DNA of 64,000 bases from Streptomyces sp. S465 (GTDB taxonomy: Bacteria; Actinomycetota; Actinomycetes; Streptomycetales; Streptomycetaceae): positions 4,706,001 through 4,770,000 of the forward strand of contig NZ_CP114036.1 of NCBI RefSeq assembly GCF_026898115.1, written 5' to 3'. This document shows, piece by piece, positions 31,290 through 39,374 of this stretch. Both the position numbers and the translations under genes were made by a program. How positions within the stretch are numbered: the stretch's first letter is position 1; each line of letters begins with the position of its first letter. The notes under the pieces were generated by a model. The model saw only the letters and a list, made by a program, of their open reading frames with translations, was not told the origin of the DNA and searched no databases.

Positions 31290-32882
31290 TCAGCTGTCGC
31301 CCTTGCGCTTGCCCAAGGTGACATCCACCGTCGACAGCTTGCCGCCGCGCTTGTAGGTGAGGGTGACCTTGTCGCCCGGCTGGTGGGTCCAGATCTCGCT
31401 GATGAGGGTCGGGCCGCTGTCGATGACCGTGTCGTCCAGCTTGGTGATCACGTCGCCGGACTTGAGGCCGGCCTTGTCGGCCGGGCCGCCGGGGACGACG
31501 GCGGCGGTGCCGCCGGCGCCGCTGGAGGCGATGGTGGCGCCGTCGCTGGAGTCCTTCATGTTGACCGTGGCCTCGATCACCGGGTAGACCGGCTGGCCGG
31601 TCTTGATCAGCTGCTCGGCGACGTTCTTCGCCTGGTTGATCGGGATCGCGAAGCCGAGGCCGATGCTGCCGGACTGCTGGGACTCGCCGAGGCCGCTGCC
31701 GTTGCCGGCGGACTGGATGGCGGAGTTGATGCCGATGACGCCGCCGTCCGCGTTGAGCAGCGGGCCGCCGGAGTTGCCCGGGTTGATGGAGGCGTCGGTT
31801 TGCAGGGCGCTCATGTACGAGGCGTTGCCGCCGCCTCCGTCGCTGGAGGCGACCGGGCGGTTCTTGGCGCTCACGATGCCGGTGGTGACGGTGCCCGAGA
31901 GGCCGAAGGGGGCGCCGATGGCGACGGTGGCGTCGCCCACGGCGACCTTGTCGGAGTTGCCGAGCGGCAGCGGGTCGAGCTTGGCGCCCGAGGCGTTCTT
32001 GAGCTTGATCACGGCGACGTCGTAGCCCTCGGCGCGGCCGACGACCTCGGCGGTGTACCGCTTGCCGTTGGAGAAGGTGGCGGTCAGCTTGCCGTTGTCG
32101 GCGGCCGAGGCGACGACGTGGTTGTTGGTGAGGATGTGGCCCTGCTTGTCGTAGACGAAGCCGGTGCCGGTGCCGCCCTCGCCGTTGTTGCCCTGGGCCT
32201 CGATGGTGACGACGCTGGGCAGCGTCTTGTTGGCGATGCTGGAGACCGAGCCGGGCGCGCGGCTCTCCGTCTTGGGGTTGCCGTAGGCGGAGACGGTGGT
32301 GGTGTCGCCGTCGCTCTCCCGGTCGGCGGCCCAGAAGCCGATGCCGCCGCCGATGCCGCCCGCGACCAGCACGGCGGCCAGCACGGCGGCGACCAGCCCG
32401 CGGGACTTGCGCTCGGACGGGCCGGAGGGCGGCACGGGTGCGGTCCCCCACGGTCCGCCCGGGCCGCCCTGTCCGCCCGGCCCGTCACCCGGGCCGGGCT
32501 GCGGCTGTCCGCCCCCGGCCGACCACCAGGCGCTGGACTGTCCCGCGTCCTGGCCGGGGCCCGAGGCGCCGGGCACGCCGCCGCCGGACCCGTCGCCCGC
32601 GCCGGCCGACGCCGGGACGACCGCGGGAGCGGCCGGTGACGCGGGCGGGGGCGTCGACGGGGGCTGGGCGGGGGGCGCGGCCGACGGCGCGGGGTCGGCG
32701 GCACCCGACGGCCCTGCCGCATGCGGCGTGCCTATTGGCGCCTCCGGTGCGGCAGGCCGCCCGCCCGCGGTGGGTTCGTAGTCCGGCGCGGGCGGCACCG
32801 CCGGGTTCGGGTGCGACGCCGGAGGGGCCGGATGCGGCCCGGGCGCGGGCGGAACGGCAGAGCCCTCGTTCTCGGTGCTCAC
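31290..32882 (-). CDS. HtrA/DegP-type membrane-anchored serine protease with PDZ domain
   Basis: A 530-residue protein. A long Pro/Ala/Gly-rich cytoplasmic region (1-160), one TM (GLVAAVLAAVLVAGGIGGG, ~170-190), then a trypsin-like protease with His (ILTNNHVV), Asp (DVAVIKL) and Ser (GNSGGPLLN) in place, and one C-terminal PDZ (GGPADKAGLKSGDVITKLDD). It degrades or refolds damaged exported proteins. GTG 32882 follows GAGGAGAGAGCT, a strong RBS. It is divergent from the glycerophosphodiesterase gene. Confidence 0.93.
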   Translation of the reverse strand: MSTENEGSAVPPAPGPHPAPPASHPNPAVPPAPDYEPTAGGRPAAPEAPIGTPHAAGPSGAADPAPSAAPPAQPPSTPPPASPAAPAVVPASAGAGDGSGGGVPGASGPGQDAGQSSAWWSAGGGQPQPGPGDGPGGQGGPGGPWGTAPVPPSGPSERKSRGLVAAVLAAVLVAGGIGGGIGFWAADRESDGDTTTVSAYGNPKTESRAPGSVSSIANKTLPSVVTIEAQGNNGEGGTGTGFVYDKQGHILTNNHVVASAADNGKLTATFSNGKRYTAEVVGRAEGYDVAVIKLKNASGAKLDPLPLGNSDKVAVGDATVAIGAPFGLSGTVTTGIVSAKNRPVASSDGGGGNASYMSALQTDASINPGNSGGPLLNADGGVIGINSAIQSAGNGSGLGESQQSGSIGLGFAIPINQAKNVAEQLIKTGQPVYPVIEATVNMKDSSDGATIASSGAGGTAAVVPGGPADKAGLKSGDVITKLDDTVIDSGPTLISEIWTHQPGDKVTLTYKRGGKLSTVDVTLGKRKGDS

Positions 32883-33099
32883 AGCTCTCTCCTCAGGTGC
32901 ACGACAGATTTCCTCGACGGCCCACGTGTACGTCTTACCGTCGTCAGCTTTTCCCACAGCGCGTCAGACCGCCGTAAGGAGCGGCGGCCCTGCGGACTAC
33001 CACCCTTTATCCCGGACAATTCGCCCTACCGCCATTCCGTGCGAACGAACGGAGGGGCCGCGTCCACCGGCTCACACCGGGCGGTGGCACCATAACGCG

Positions 33100-33933
33100 G
33101 TGACCTATGCGCGCCCTGCCCGGGACAGCCGCCCCGGGCCGCACACCGTCTCCGTCGTGGCCCACCGCGGGGCCTCCGAGGACGCCCCGGAGCACACCCT
33201 GGCCGCCTACCGTAAGGCGATCGAGGATGGCGCCGACGCCCTGGAATGCGATGTCCGGCTGACCGCCGACGGCCATCTCGTCTGCGTCCACGACCGCCGC
33301 GTCAACCGCACCTCCAACGGCCGGGGCGCGGTCTCGGCACTGGAGCTGTCCGACCTGGCGGCCCTGGATTTCGGCTCGTGGAAGGGCCGGACCACCGACA
33401 AGGAGGAGCCGGACCGCGACAGCCGCGACAGCACCTCCGTCCTCACCCTGGAACGACTCCTGGAGCTCGTCGCCGACGCCGGACGCCGCATCGAACTGGC
33501 GATCGAGACCAAGCATCCCACACGGTGGGCGGGCCAAGTGGAGGACCGGCTGCTCGCGCTGCTGCGCCGCTTCGGCCTGGACACGCCGCCACCCGGCGCA
33601 CCTTCACCCGTCCGTGTGATGAGCTTCTCAGCACGCTCGCTGAACCGGATCCGGAGCGGGGCCCCCGCCCTCCCCACCGTCTACCTGATGCAGTTCATGC
33701 TGCCGCGCCACCGGGACGGCCAGCTGCCGGCCGGGGTGCGGATCGCGGGGCCGAGCATCCGGATCGTACGGAACCACCCCGACTATGTGCTGCGGCTACA
33801 GCGCGCGGGGCACCGAGTGCACGTATGGACCGTCGACGAACCAGAGGACGTCGAGCTGTGCATCCGCCTCGGGGTCGACGCGCTGATCACCAATCGCCCC
33901 AAACGGGTGCTGTCCCAACTCGGACGCTCATAG
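33100..33933 (+). CDS. Glycerophosphodiester phosphodiesterase
   Basis: A 277-residue GDPD-family TIM barrel: VVAHRGASEDAPEHTLAAY (His, Glu), ALECDVRLTADGHLVCVHD (Glu, Asp, His), LAIETK and VHVWTVDE near the C-terminus. It hydrolyses deacylated phospholipid heads to glycerol-3-phosphate. GTG 33100 is used; no signal peptide is seen, so it is cytoplasmic. It is divergent from htrA. Confidence 0.92.
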   Translation: MTYARPARDSRPGPHTVSVVAHRGASEDAPEHTLAAYRKAIEDGADALECDVRLTADGHLVCVHDRRVNRTSNGRGAVSALELSDLAALDFGSWKGRTTDKEEPDRDSRDSTSVLTLERLLELVADAGRRIELAIETKHPTRWAGQVEDRLLALLRRFGLDTPPPGAPSPVRVMSFSARSLNRIRSGAPALPTVYLMQFMLPRHRDGQLPAGVRIAGPSIRIVRNHPDYVLRLQRAGHRVHVWTVDEPEDVELCIRLGVDALITNRPKRVLSQLGRS

Positions 33934-34073
33934 TGGGCATTACAAGGCGTGCACCGGCGCGTTCGGTACGTATTCGATCGTGACGAGTGCGTCACACGAT
34001 GCCACTTGGCCGGTTTCCGCTCCAGTGCCGCGGGGCATCCAACCCGTGGCGTGGGGCTAAGGAGGTCTCGGGG

Positions 34074-34724
34074 GTGGCATTGGTGGTGGCACGGCAGGTG
34101 CCGACGTCGTCGACCATGGCCGTGCCCCATGGTCCTGCGGGCGTCCGCGCGGCAAGACAGTGGTTGCGTGGCGATTTGGGCAGGACTGGGGTATCGGATT
34201 CGGTCATAGACGACGCTGTATTGATCCTTTCAGAACTACTCAGCAATGCGTGGCGACATGGCAGCCCTTGGCGTTCCGGCCATGGTGGCGGCACGGTCCG
34301 GGCGGCATGGAGTGTCGACGAAGACGATCGAGTGATGGTCGAAGTCACGGATGGCGGAGGACCCACAAGACCTCTTCCAGCCAATCCTTCGATCACTGCC
34401 CGCGGCGGCCGCGGGCTGAACATCATCAGGTCGCTGGCCGAGGACTGGGGCGTGCGGGACGGCATCGGTGAAGTCACCGTATGGGCCCTTCTTCCGGCTG
34501 ACGACAGCTTCTCCCGTCATGTCACGATTTCAACGGATCTATCCCCCGCGCTGGGTGCGGAGCTGGCCTCCGGTCTGCGTCCGAGCCTCGACGCGAACGG
34601 CTCACGGCTCGACGCGAACATCAACACGACCATCGACACGAACATCAACGCGGATATCGACACGAACATCGATCCCGATTTCGATCGCGAGCTGGACTTC
34701 GCCGATCTGGACGAGCTCGCGTAG
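34074..34724 (+). CDS. RsbW-like ATP-binding protein with Asn/Asp repeat tail
   Basis: A 216-residue protein. GHKL motifs: VLILSELLSNAWRHGSPW (N box), MVEVTDGGGPTRP (G1), GGRGLNIIRSLAEDWG (G2). The last ~45 residues are an unusual repeat of (I/L)D-(A/T)-N-(I) units (INTTIDTNINADIDTNI) ending in an acidic DFADLDELA, encoded by near-identical GACACGAACATC units. GTG 34074 is chosen for the AAGGAGGT at 34059-34066. It is a single-domain regulatory ATPase of anti-sigma type. Confidence 0.85.
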   Translation: MALVVARQVPTSSTMAVPHGPAGVRAARQWLRGDLGRTGVSDSVIDDAVLILSELLSNAWRHGSPWRSGHGGGTVRAAWSVDEDDRVMVEVTDGGGPTRPLPANPSITARGGRGLNIIRSLAEDWGVRDGIGEVTVWALLPADDSFSRHVTISTDLSPALGAELASGLRPSLDANGSRLDANINTTIDTNINADIDTNIDPDFDRELDFADLDELA

Positions 34725-34879
34725 CCGACGCGGCTCATGGAGCCGACGAGGTTCGGCCAAAGGGCTAGGCTCGCGCCCGTACCAGTCGTACGCGCCGTAA
34801 GGCACCGTCACGGCCGTACGCAGTCCGTCACGGGTGTACGAGCAAGCCCAGAGCCGCACGATCGGGAGACAGCCTCACC

Positions 34880-35848
34880 ATGGCCAAGAAGCGCCGCCCC
34901 CAGACGAAGGCCACAGGCCCACAGGTCGCCAACGGCGAGATCCCTGTGGTGGGTGCGCGGGAGCCCTGCCCGTGCGGCTCGGGCCGTCGCTACAAAGCCT
35001 GTCACGGCCGGGAAGCCGCACACGCCGTCACCGAACTGGTGCAGCGCCCCTTCGAGGGGCTTCCCGGCGAATGCGACTGGGTGGCCCTGCGCGAGCTGGT
35101 GCCCGCCGCCACCGTCGAGCTGACCCTCGCCGAGGGGCTGCCCGAGGGGGTTCCGTCGGTCACGCTCGCGACCGTGCTGCCCATGGCGTGGCCCGCGCTG
35201 CGCCGCGACAACGGCGCCGTGCTGCTCGGCCTGCAGAACGACATGCCCTCCGGCGACATCAGCCGGGACCTGGCCGACACCCTGCGCCGGGCGCTGACCG
35301 CCGAGCCGGGCAGCCCGGTGTCCGCCGAGCGGGCTCCGGGCGACGGTCCGCGACTCCAGGATCTGCTCGACCCGAAGGGCACTTTCTCGCCGACCCTGCA
35401 CGAGGGCTTCGAGTTCTGGCTCGAGGACGCCGCGAACGCGACCGGAGAGGTCGCCGCGTCGCTGGAGCGGGCCAACGCGGCCGCGATCCCCACCGTCCGG
35501 CTCACCGGCGTGGAGGCCGCCTACTGGTGCGAGACGCCCGAGAAGAACCACCTGCGCTGGGTGATGTCCCACCCCGAGGAGAAGCTGCTCGACGCGCTCG
35601 CCCGGCTGCACGCCGCGGGCGCCTCCTCGCTCGGTGAGAACACCCGGCTGGTGGGCTCCTTCCGGGCCCACGGGCTCACGGTGCCGGTATGGGACCTGCC
35701 ACGTGGGATGAGCGCCGAGGACACCGAGAAGCCGGCCGTGGACCTCGCCGAGCGGCTCGCGGAGGCGCTCGCCTCCGACGCCCCGCTGACGCCCGAGCAG
35801 CGACGCGCCCGGGGCGGACTCACCAACCGTCAGGTGACGCTGAGCTGA
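34880..35848 (+). CDS. DUF5926-family protein with SEC-C zinc motif
   Basis: A 322-residue protein. After a basic start (MAKKRRPQTK) it has the SEC-C metal-binding motif REPCPCGSGRRYKACHG near residues 28-44, then a conserved globular region (FWLEDAANATGEVAASLERAN, YWCETPEKNHLRWV). SEC-C binds zinc and occurs in SecA and in many housekeeping proteins of unknown role. This family is conserved in actinobacteria. The rightward ATG has a moderate RBS. A Crp-like site and hairpin follow behind it. Confidence 0.88.
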   Translation: MAKKRRPQTKATGPQVANGEIPVVGAREPCPCGSGRRYKACHGREAAHAVTELVQRPFEGLPGECDWVALRELVPAATVELTLAEGLPEGVPSVTLATVLPMAWPALRRDNGAVLLGLQNDMPSGDISRDLADTLRRALTAEPGSPVSAERAPGDGPRLQDLLDPKGTFSPTLHEGFEFWLEDAANATGEVAASLERANAAAIPTVRLTGVEAAYWCETPEKNHLRWVMSHPEEKLLDALARLHAAGASSLGENTRLVGSFRAHGLTVPVWDLPRGMSAEDTEKPAVDLAERLAEALASDAPLTPEQRRARGGLTNRQVTLS

Positions 35849-35883
35849 CCGTCACCTGAGGGCCGGAGGGGGCCGACGGGACA

Positions 35884-35899
35884 TGTGACGCTGCTCACA
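35884..35899. promoter_or_regulatory. Consensus Crp-type operator
   Basis: TGTGA-CGCTGC-TCACA matches the classical Crp consensus TGTGAN6TCACA in every conserved position. It lies 36 nt behind the DUF5926 gene and far (1.6 kb) from the next rightward gene, so it is either chance or controls a non-coding transcript. Confidence 0.6.
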
Positions 35900-35939
35900 A
35901 CTTACCGTTACGCCCTGCAAATAGGCGTCCGGAAATCCG

Positions 35940-36023
35940 CGATCGAATTTGCTAACGGCCGATCTCTTGTTACGGTTCTAAAAGCCCGGTCGCTGGTGCA
36001 TCCCCCGTCGCCAGCGACCGGGC
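35940..36023 (+). ncRNA. Candidate small RNA ending in a strong hairpin
   Basis: Behind the Crp site an A/T-richer stretch runs up to a perfect 13-bp hairpin, GCCCGGTCGCTGG (35984-35996) with its complement (36011-36023). The DUF5926 gene stop is 135 nt before the hairpin. The transcript start is not known; the left border is a guess. It could also just be the read-through terminator of the gene before. Confidence 0.35.
35984..36023 (+). terminator. 13-bp hairpin terminator
   Basis: A perfect 13-bp stem with a 14-nt loop, followed by GCGCTTCC. It may end the candidate small RNA or the DUF5926 transcript. Confidence 0.65.
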
Positions 36024-36311
36024 GCTTCCATGTCCGCGTCCGGACGGTGCCACGAAGCGCTGGTGGCGGACCAACGGACGTCAGCACCGCGGGAGTTGCT
36101 CCCGGAAGCGGCAGTTGCTCAGGAAGCGGCAGTTGCTCCCGGAACGCGAAACGCCGGAACGCGAATCCCGGAACGCGGAGTCAGGAGCCCGGAGCCCGGA
36201 GCGCGGGCAGTCGCCTCCCCGCCCTCCGCGCCTCCGAGCCCCACACGGGCCCCACACACACCCGAGCGTCGCGCTCAGCGGGCCCCGAACCCCCGCGCCC
36301 GGGGCCCGCCC

Positions 36312-36986
36312 TCAGTAGGCGAGCCGGCTGCCCCCGTCGGGCGCGCTGGTGCTCGCCTCGACCAAGGCGTCCACCACCGTGGCCACCTGAGGCAGCCAGG
36401 GCCGCCCGGAGCGGCGCAGCGGCGGCCGCTCCCAGCGCACCCGCCCGGGACCCGTCTGCGACGGCGGCAGCACCACATAGCCGCCCTCGCCGTGGAACCG
36501 CAGCGAGCTGGGCACCCAGTCCTTCTGGTGCAGAAGCTCGCCGAGCTCTTCCAGGGAGTACGGCTCCACCAGCAGCGACCAGCGGGTGGGCGTGGCGACC
36601 ACCGGGCCGAGCCGTATGCCCGCCCGGTCGAAGACCGCCAGCGCCCGCGCTCCGGCGACCGCGGGCAGGCTCACCGCGCAGGGCGCGTGGCCGCCGGTGG
36701 CCAGCAGGAGGGGCGCGGTGGGCCGGTTGGTCCACCACCAGCGCACCATGCGCGCATCGGTGGTGGCGGCCAGGAGGACGGGATCGAACGGATGACCGCC
36801 TGGGACCGCGCACTCCGGATCGGGGCAGCCGCACACCCGGAGTCGTCCGCCGCCGGCCCTGAGGCCGACACCCGGGACCACGGGCCACTGCCACTCGGTG
36901 GCGCAGGTGAGCGCCGCGCGCAGCAACGGCGACCGCGCGCCGCGCCGCAGCGAGAACTTGCGTCGCCTTCCGAGGATCTCGCGCAT
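36312..36986 (-). CDS. Prim-pol-like protein, probably non-catalytic
   Basis: A 224-residue protein. It keeps the outline of the actinobacterial primase/polymerase N-terminal domain (WWWTNRPTAPLLLATGG, VAGARALAVFDRAGIRLGPVV, PSSLRFHGEGGYVVLPPS). At the place of the catalytic DxD it reads APCAVSLPAV, with no acidic residue, so polymerase activity is unlikely. The DPVLLAATTD part and GCPDPECAVPG with three Cys could bind metal. ATG 36986 is used. An array of TGGCACT repeats lies 40-90 nt upstream. Confidence 0.75.
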   Translation of the reverse strand: MREILGRRRKFSLRRGARSPLLRAALTCATEWQWPVVPGVGLRAGGGRLRVCGCPDPECAVPGGHPFDPVLLAATTDARMVRWWWTNRPTAPLLLATGGHAPCAVSLPAVAGARALAVFDRAGIRLGPVVATPTRWSLLVEPYSLEELGELLHQKDWVPSSLRFHGEGGYVVLPPSQTGPGRVRWERPPLRRSGRPWLPQVATVVDALVEASTSAPDGGSRLAY

Positions 36987-37522
36987 GAGCGCTCGTTCCT
37001 TTCCGTTAACGCCGAGGGCTGTCCGTCGCACTACATGGCACTTCAGATGGCACTTCACTTGGCACTACGTGGCGCTGTCCGGCATCGTTCGGCCCGTCAC
37101 AGCAGGTGGATCACAAGTCACTGCGCGTACAAGGCAGCGCATCACGCCGCAGGCCGGGCGTGGAACCTGGCGAGGGGTGGCGGGCGCATGGCGCTTGCCG
37201 TCCTGGTTGGTGCCTTCCTCGCCACTCGGGGATGGGCACGGCCGTCGTCGTGTATGACGCCTGGACCGGCCGCAGGGTTCCGGGACGATCCGAACTGCCC
37301 CTGTCCCTCTCCGATGTGTACCCGTCGCGGTGGAGACGACGCGCTGTGGAACGACGTCAGTCGACCGCGACGGACGGGCGTAATGACTTTTTTTCGGCCA
37401 AGTTCAATTCCCCACAGACACCAACAAGACCACCGGGACGATGCTGGACATCGCATCTGCGGTCCGTTACATCTGGAGACAGTAGCGGCACAGTAGCGGC
37501 GCAGCACGACAGGGGGTTTGCG
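36987..37522. other. Divergent intergenic region, upstream array plus unassigned DNA
   Basis: It contains the TGGCACT array (37026-37076), probably the promoter region of the prim-pol-like gene, then about 400 bp with no gene I can support, including a T7 run at 37386-37392, before the leader peptide of the phosphatase. Confidence 0.45.
37026..37076. repeat. Array of TGGCACTNC motifs at helical spacing
   Basis: TCGCACTAC (37026), TGGCACTTC (37036), TGGCACTTC (37048), TGGCACTAC (37060) and TGGCGCTGT (37070) start 10, 12, 12 and 10 bp apart. Five same-face direct repeats 40-90 nt from the start codon of the prim-pol-like gene suggest an oligomeric regulator site. Confidence 0.6.
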
Positions 37523-37570
37523 ATGCTATTGAGCGAGCCGGACCCGGCGGGTGAAAGCAGCGGGCCATGA
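37523..37570 (+). CDS. 15-codon leader peptide coupled to the phosphatase
   Basis: It encodes MLLSEPDPAGESSGP and stops with TGA overlapping the ATG of the phosphatase (ATGA). It has a better RBS (AGGGGGTTTGCG before ATG 37523) than the phosphatase itself (GAAAGCAGCGGGCC). The likely function is translational coupling. The peptide sequence has no known role. Confidence 0.4.
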   Translation: MLLSEPDPAGESSGP

Positions 37571-39261
37571 ACTCGTCCCACGCGCCGAAAGTGGCTGGAA
37601 TCGATCCTTCCCTCCCTGCGCCCACGCAAACTGCCGACCCGATCACTCCGCCCCTGGCCGCGCCCAACTCCGGGGTCCAGGACCGGCTCGCGGGCTGGGT
37701 CTCGGATCTCACCACCCTTCATGAGCTCACCGAGCGGCTGGTCCGGACCGTCACGCTCGAGGACGCGCTCCATGAACTGCTGCGCGCGGGCGCGGCCCTG
37801 GTCGGCGCCCGGCGCGGACTCGTCGCGCTGGAACCGGCCGACGGGCTCGGCCCGGTGACCACCGTGGGGCTGGGACTCGGCCACGCCGACCTCGGCCAGA
37901 TCGAGACCATCCCGCACGGCTCCGCCTCCGCCGGTCATCTCCTCGACGGACTGCCCGAACCGGGACCGGGCGGTGAGCGGCGCGCCGAGGTCACGCACCC
38001 CGATATCGCGAGCGAGGCCGACCTCGACCCGCGCCACCGCGAGGTGGCCGCACGGCTCGGCTTCTCCGCGAGCTACGCCGTACCCCTGGACCCGTTCCGG
38101 GCCGGCCCCTGGACCGCGCCCGGCCTCACCGCCATCCCCGCGCCCGCCCCCGACGCGGACCGTGCCGGCGTCGACTCCCCTGCGGGCGTCAGCTCCCCCG
38201 CAGGCCTCGGCTCCCCCACGGGCGCCGGCGACCACCTGGCCCCCGGCACCTGCGACACCGCGAGTGCCCCCGGCACCGGCCACGGGCGCGGCGCCGCGCC
38301 CTCCGCCGCGCACCCGTCCGGGCTCGCCGCCGCCATGGGCACCGACGGCCCCTCCGGGCGGCTCGGCGGGGCCGCCTGGCTGTACGACGAGCCCGCCGAG
38401 CCGGGGGAGCGCCAGCGCCACCTCGTGGGGCTGTACTGCCGCTATGCCACCGCGCACATCGCCCGGCTGATCGAGCTCTCCCGCGCTCGCGCCGCCGTCG
38501 CCACCGTTCAGGAGGAGCTGCTGCCCACCCGGCTGCCCCGGGTCCCCGGGGTGCGCCTGGCCGTCCGCCACCACCCCGGTCCGCGCGGCGGCGGGGACTG
38601 GTACGACGCCCTGCCGCTGCCGGACGGGGCGCTGGGGCTCTCGGTCGGCGGAGTCACCGGCTCCGGCCCGAGCGCCGTCGTCGCGATGGGGCGGCTGCGG
38701 TCCTCGCTGCGGGCGTACGCCGTGATGGAGGGCGAGGACCCGGTCGCCGTCCTGTCCGACCTGGAGCTGCTGCTGCGGCTCACCGAGCCCGCCCGTTCCG
38801 CGACCGCCCTGTTCGCCTACTGCGAGCCCGGGACGCGCAGAGTGGTGCTGGCCGGGGCCGGGCACTGCCCGCCGCTGCTCACCGGGGAGCGGCGCACCGA
38901 GTTCGTGGAGACCACCCTGTCCGCGCCGCTGGGGATGCTCTCGTGCTGGGAGGCGCCCAGCGTCGAGATCGAGCCGTCCTCGGGAGAAACGCTCCTCTTC
39001 TACAGCGACGGGCTGCTGCACCGCACCGGGGAGCCGATGGACCGGGCCTTCGCCCGGCTGCACACGGCGGCGGCGAGCGCTCCCAAGGGCGTCCGGGGCG
39101 ATCCGGACGCCCTCGCCGACCATGTGCTCCGTACGGTCCTCCCCGACGGAACCGGCGGAACCGGCGGAACCGGCGGTCCCGACGGCCGGGCGGCACCCGT
39201 GGGGCGGCCCTCGGAGGACGGCACCGAGGACCTCGTCCTGCTCGTGGCCCACTTCGACTGA
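37567..39261 (+). CDS. GAF-domain SpoIIE/PP2C-type phosphatase, possibly inactive
   Basis: A 564-residue protein. A GAF-like sensor (about 40-190, broken by a Ser/Pro/Gly/Ala-rich insert ~195-260) and a SpoIIE/RsbU PP2C domain (~315-560): GGDWYDALPLPDG, LGLSVGGVTGSGPSAVVAMG, ILLF-type LLFYSDGLLHRTGEPM, EDLVLLVAHFD. In active enzymes the second motif reads GDVxGHG; here the metal-binding Asp is Gly (GGV) and the His is Ser. It may be impaired, or be a scaffold for the anti-sigma-type ATPases nearby. ATG 37567 is coupled to the leader peptide. Confidence 0.85.
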   Translation: MNSSHAPKVAGIDPSLPAPTQTADPITPPLAAPNSGVQDRLAGWVSDLTTLHELTERLVRTVTLEDALHELLRAGAALVGARRGLVALEPADGLGPVTTVGLGLGHADLGQIETIPHGSASAGHLLDGLPEPGPGGERRAEVTHPDIASEADLDPRHREVAARLGFSASYAVPLDPFRAGPWTAPGLTAIPAPAPDADRAGVDSPAGVSSPAGLGSPTGAGDHLAPGTCDTASAPGTGHGRGAAPSAAHPSGLAAAMGTDGPSGRLGGAAWLYDEPAEPGERQRHLVGLYCRYATAHIARLIELSRARAAVATVQEELLPTRLPRVPGVRLAVRHHPGPRGGGDWYDALPLPDGALGLSVGGVTGSGPSAVVAMGRLRSSLRAYAVMEGEDPVAVLSDLELLLRLTEPARSATALFAYCEPGTRRVVLAGAGHCPPLLTGERRTEFVETTLSAPLGMLSCWEAPSVEIEPSSGETLLFYSDGLLHRTGEPMDRAFARLHTAAASAPKGVRGDPDALADHVLRTVLPDGTGGTGGTGGPDGRAAPVGRPSEDGTEDLVLLVAHFD

Positions 39262-39374
39262 GGCTCCAGGGCTCCCCGGGGGCTCCTCGATGCTGCGGAC
39301 CCGGAGCTTGGGACCCTCCCGGCCGCCATGCCCCCGCACATACGATGGGAGGGGTCCAGTGCGAGGAGGATGAC

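Larger units (their letters stand above)
35849..36311. other. Intergenic region with Crp site and candidate small RNA
   Basis: No protein gene. It holds the Crp-like palindrome at 35884-35899 and a hairpin at 35984-36023 (both listed). A stretch of GGAACGCGAA/GGAAGCGGCA short repeats (36095-36185) follows, with no coding support, before the convergent prim-pol gene end. Confidence 0.5.
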
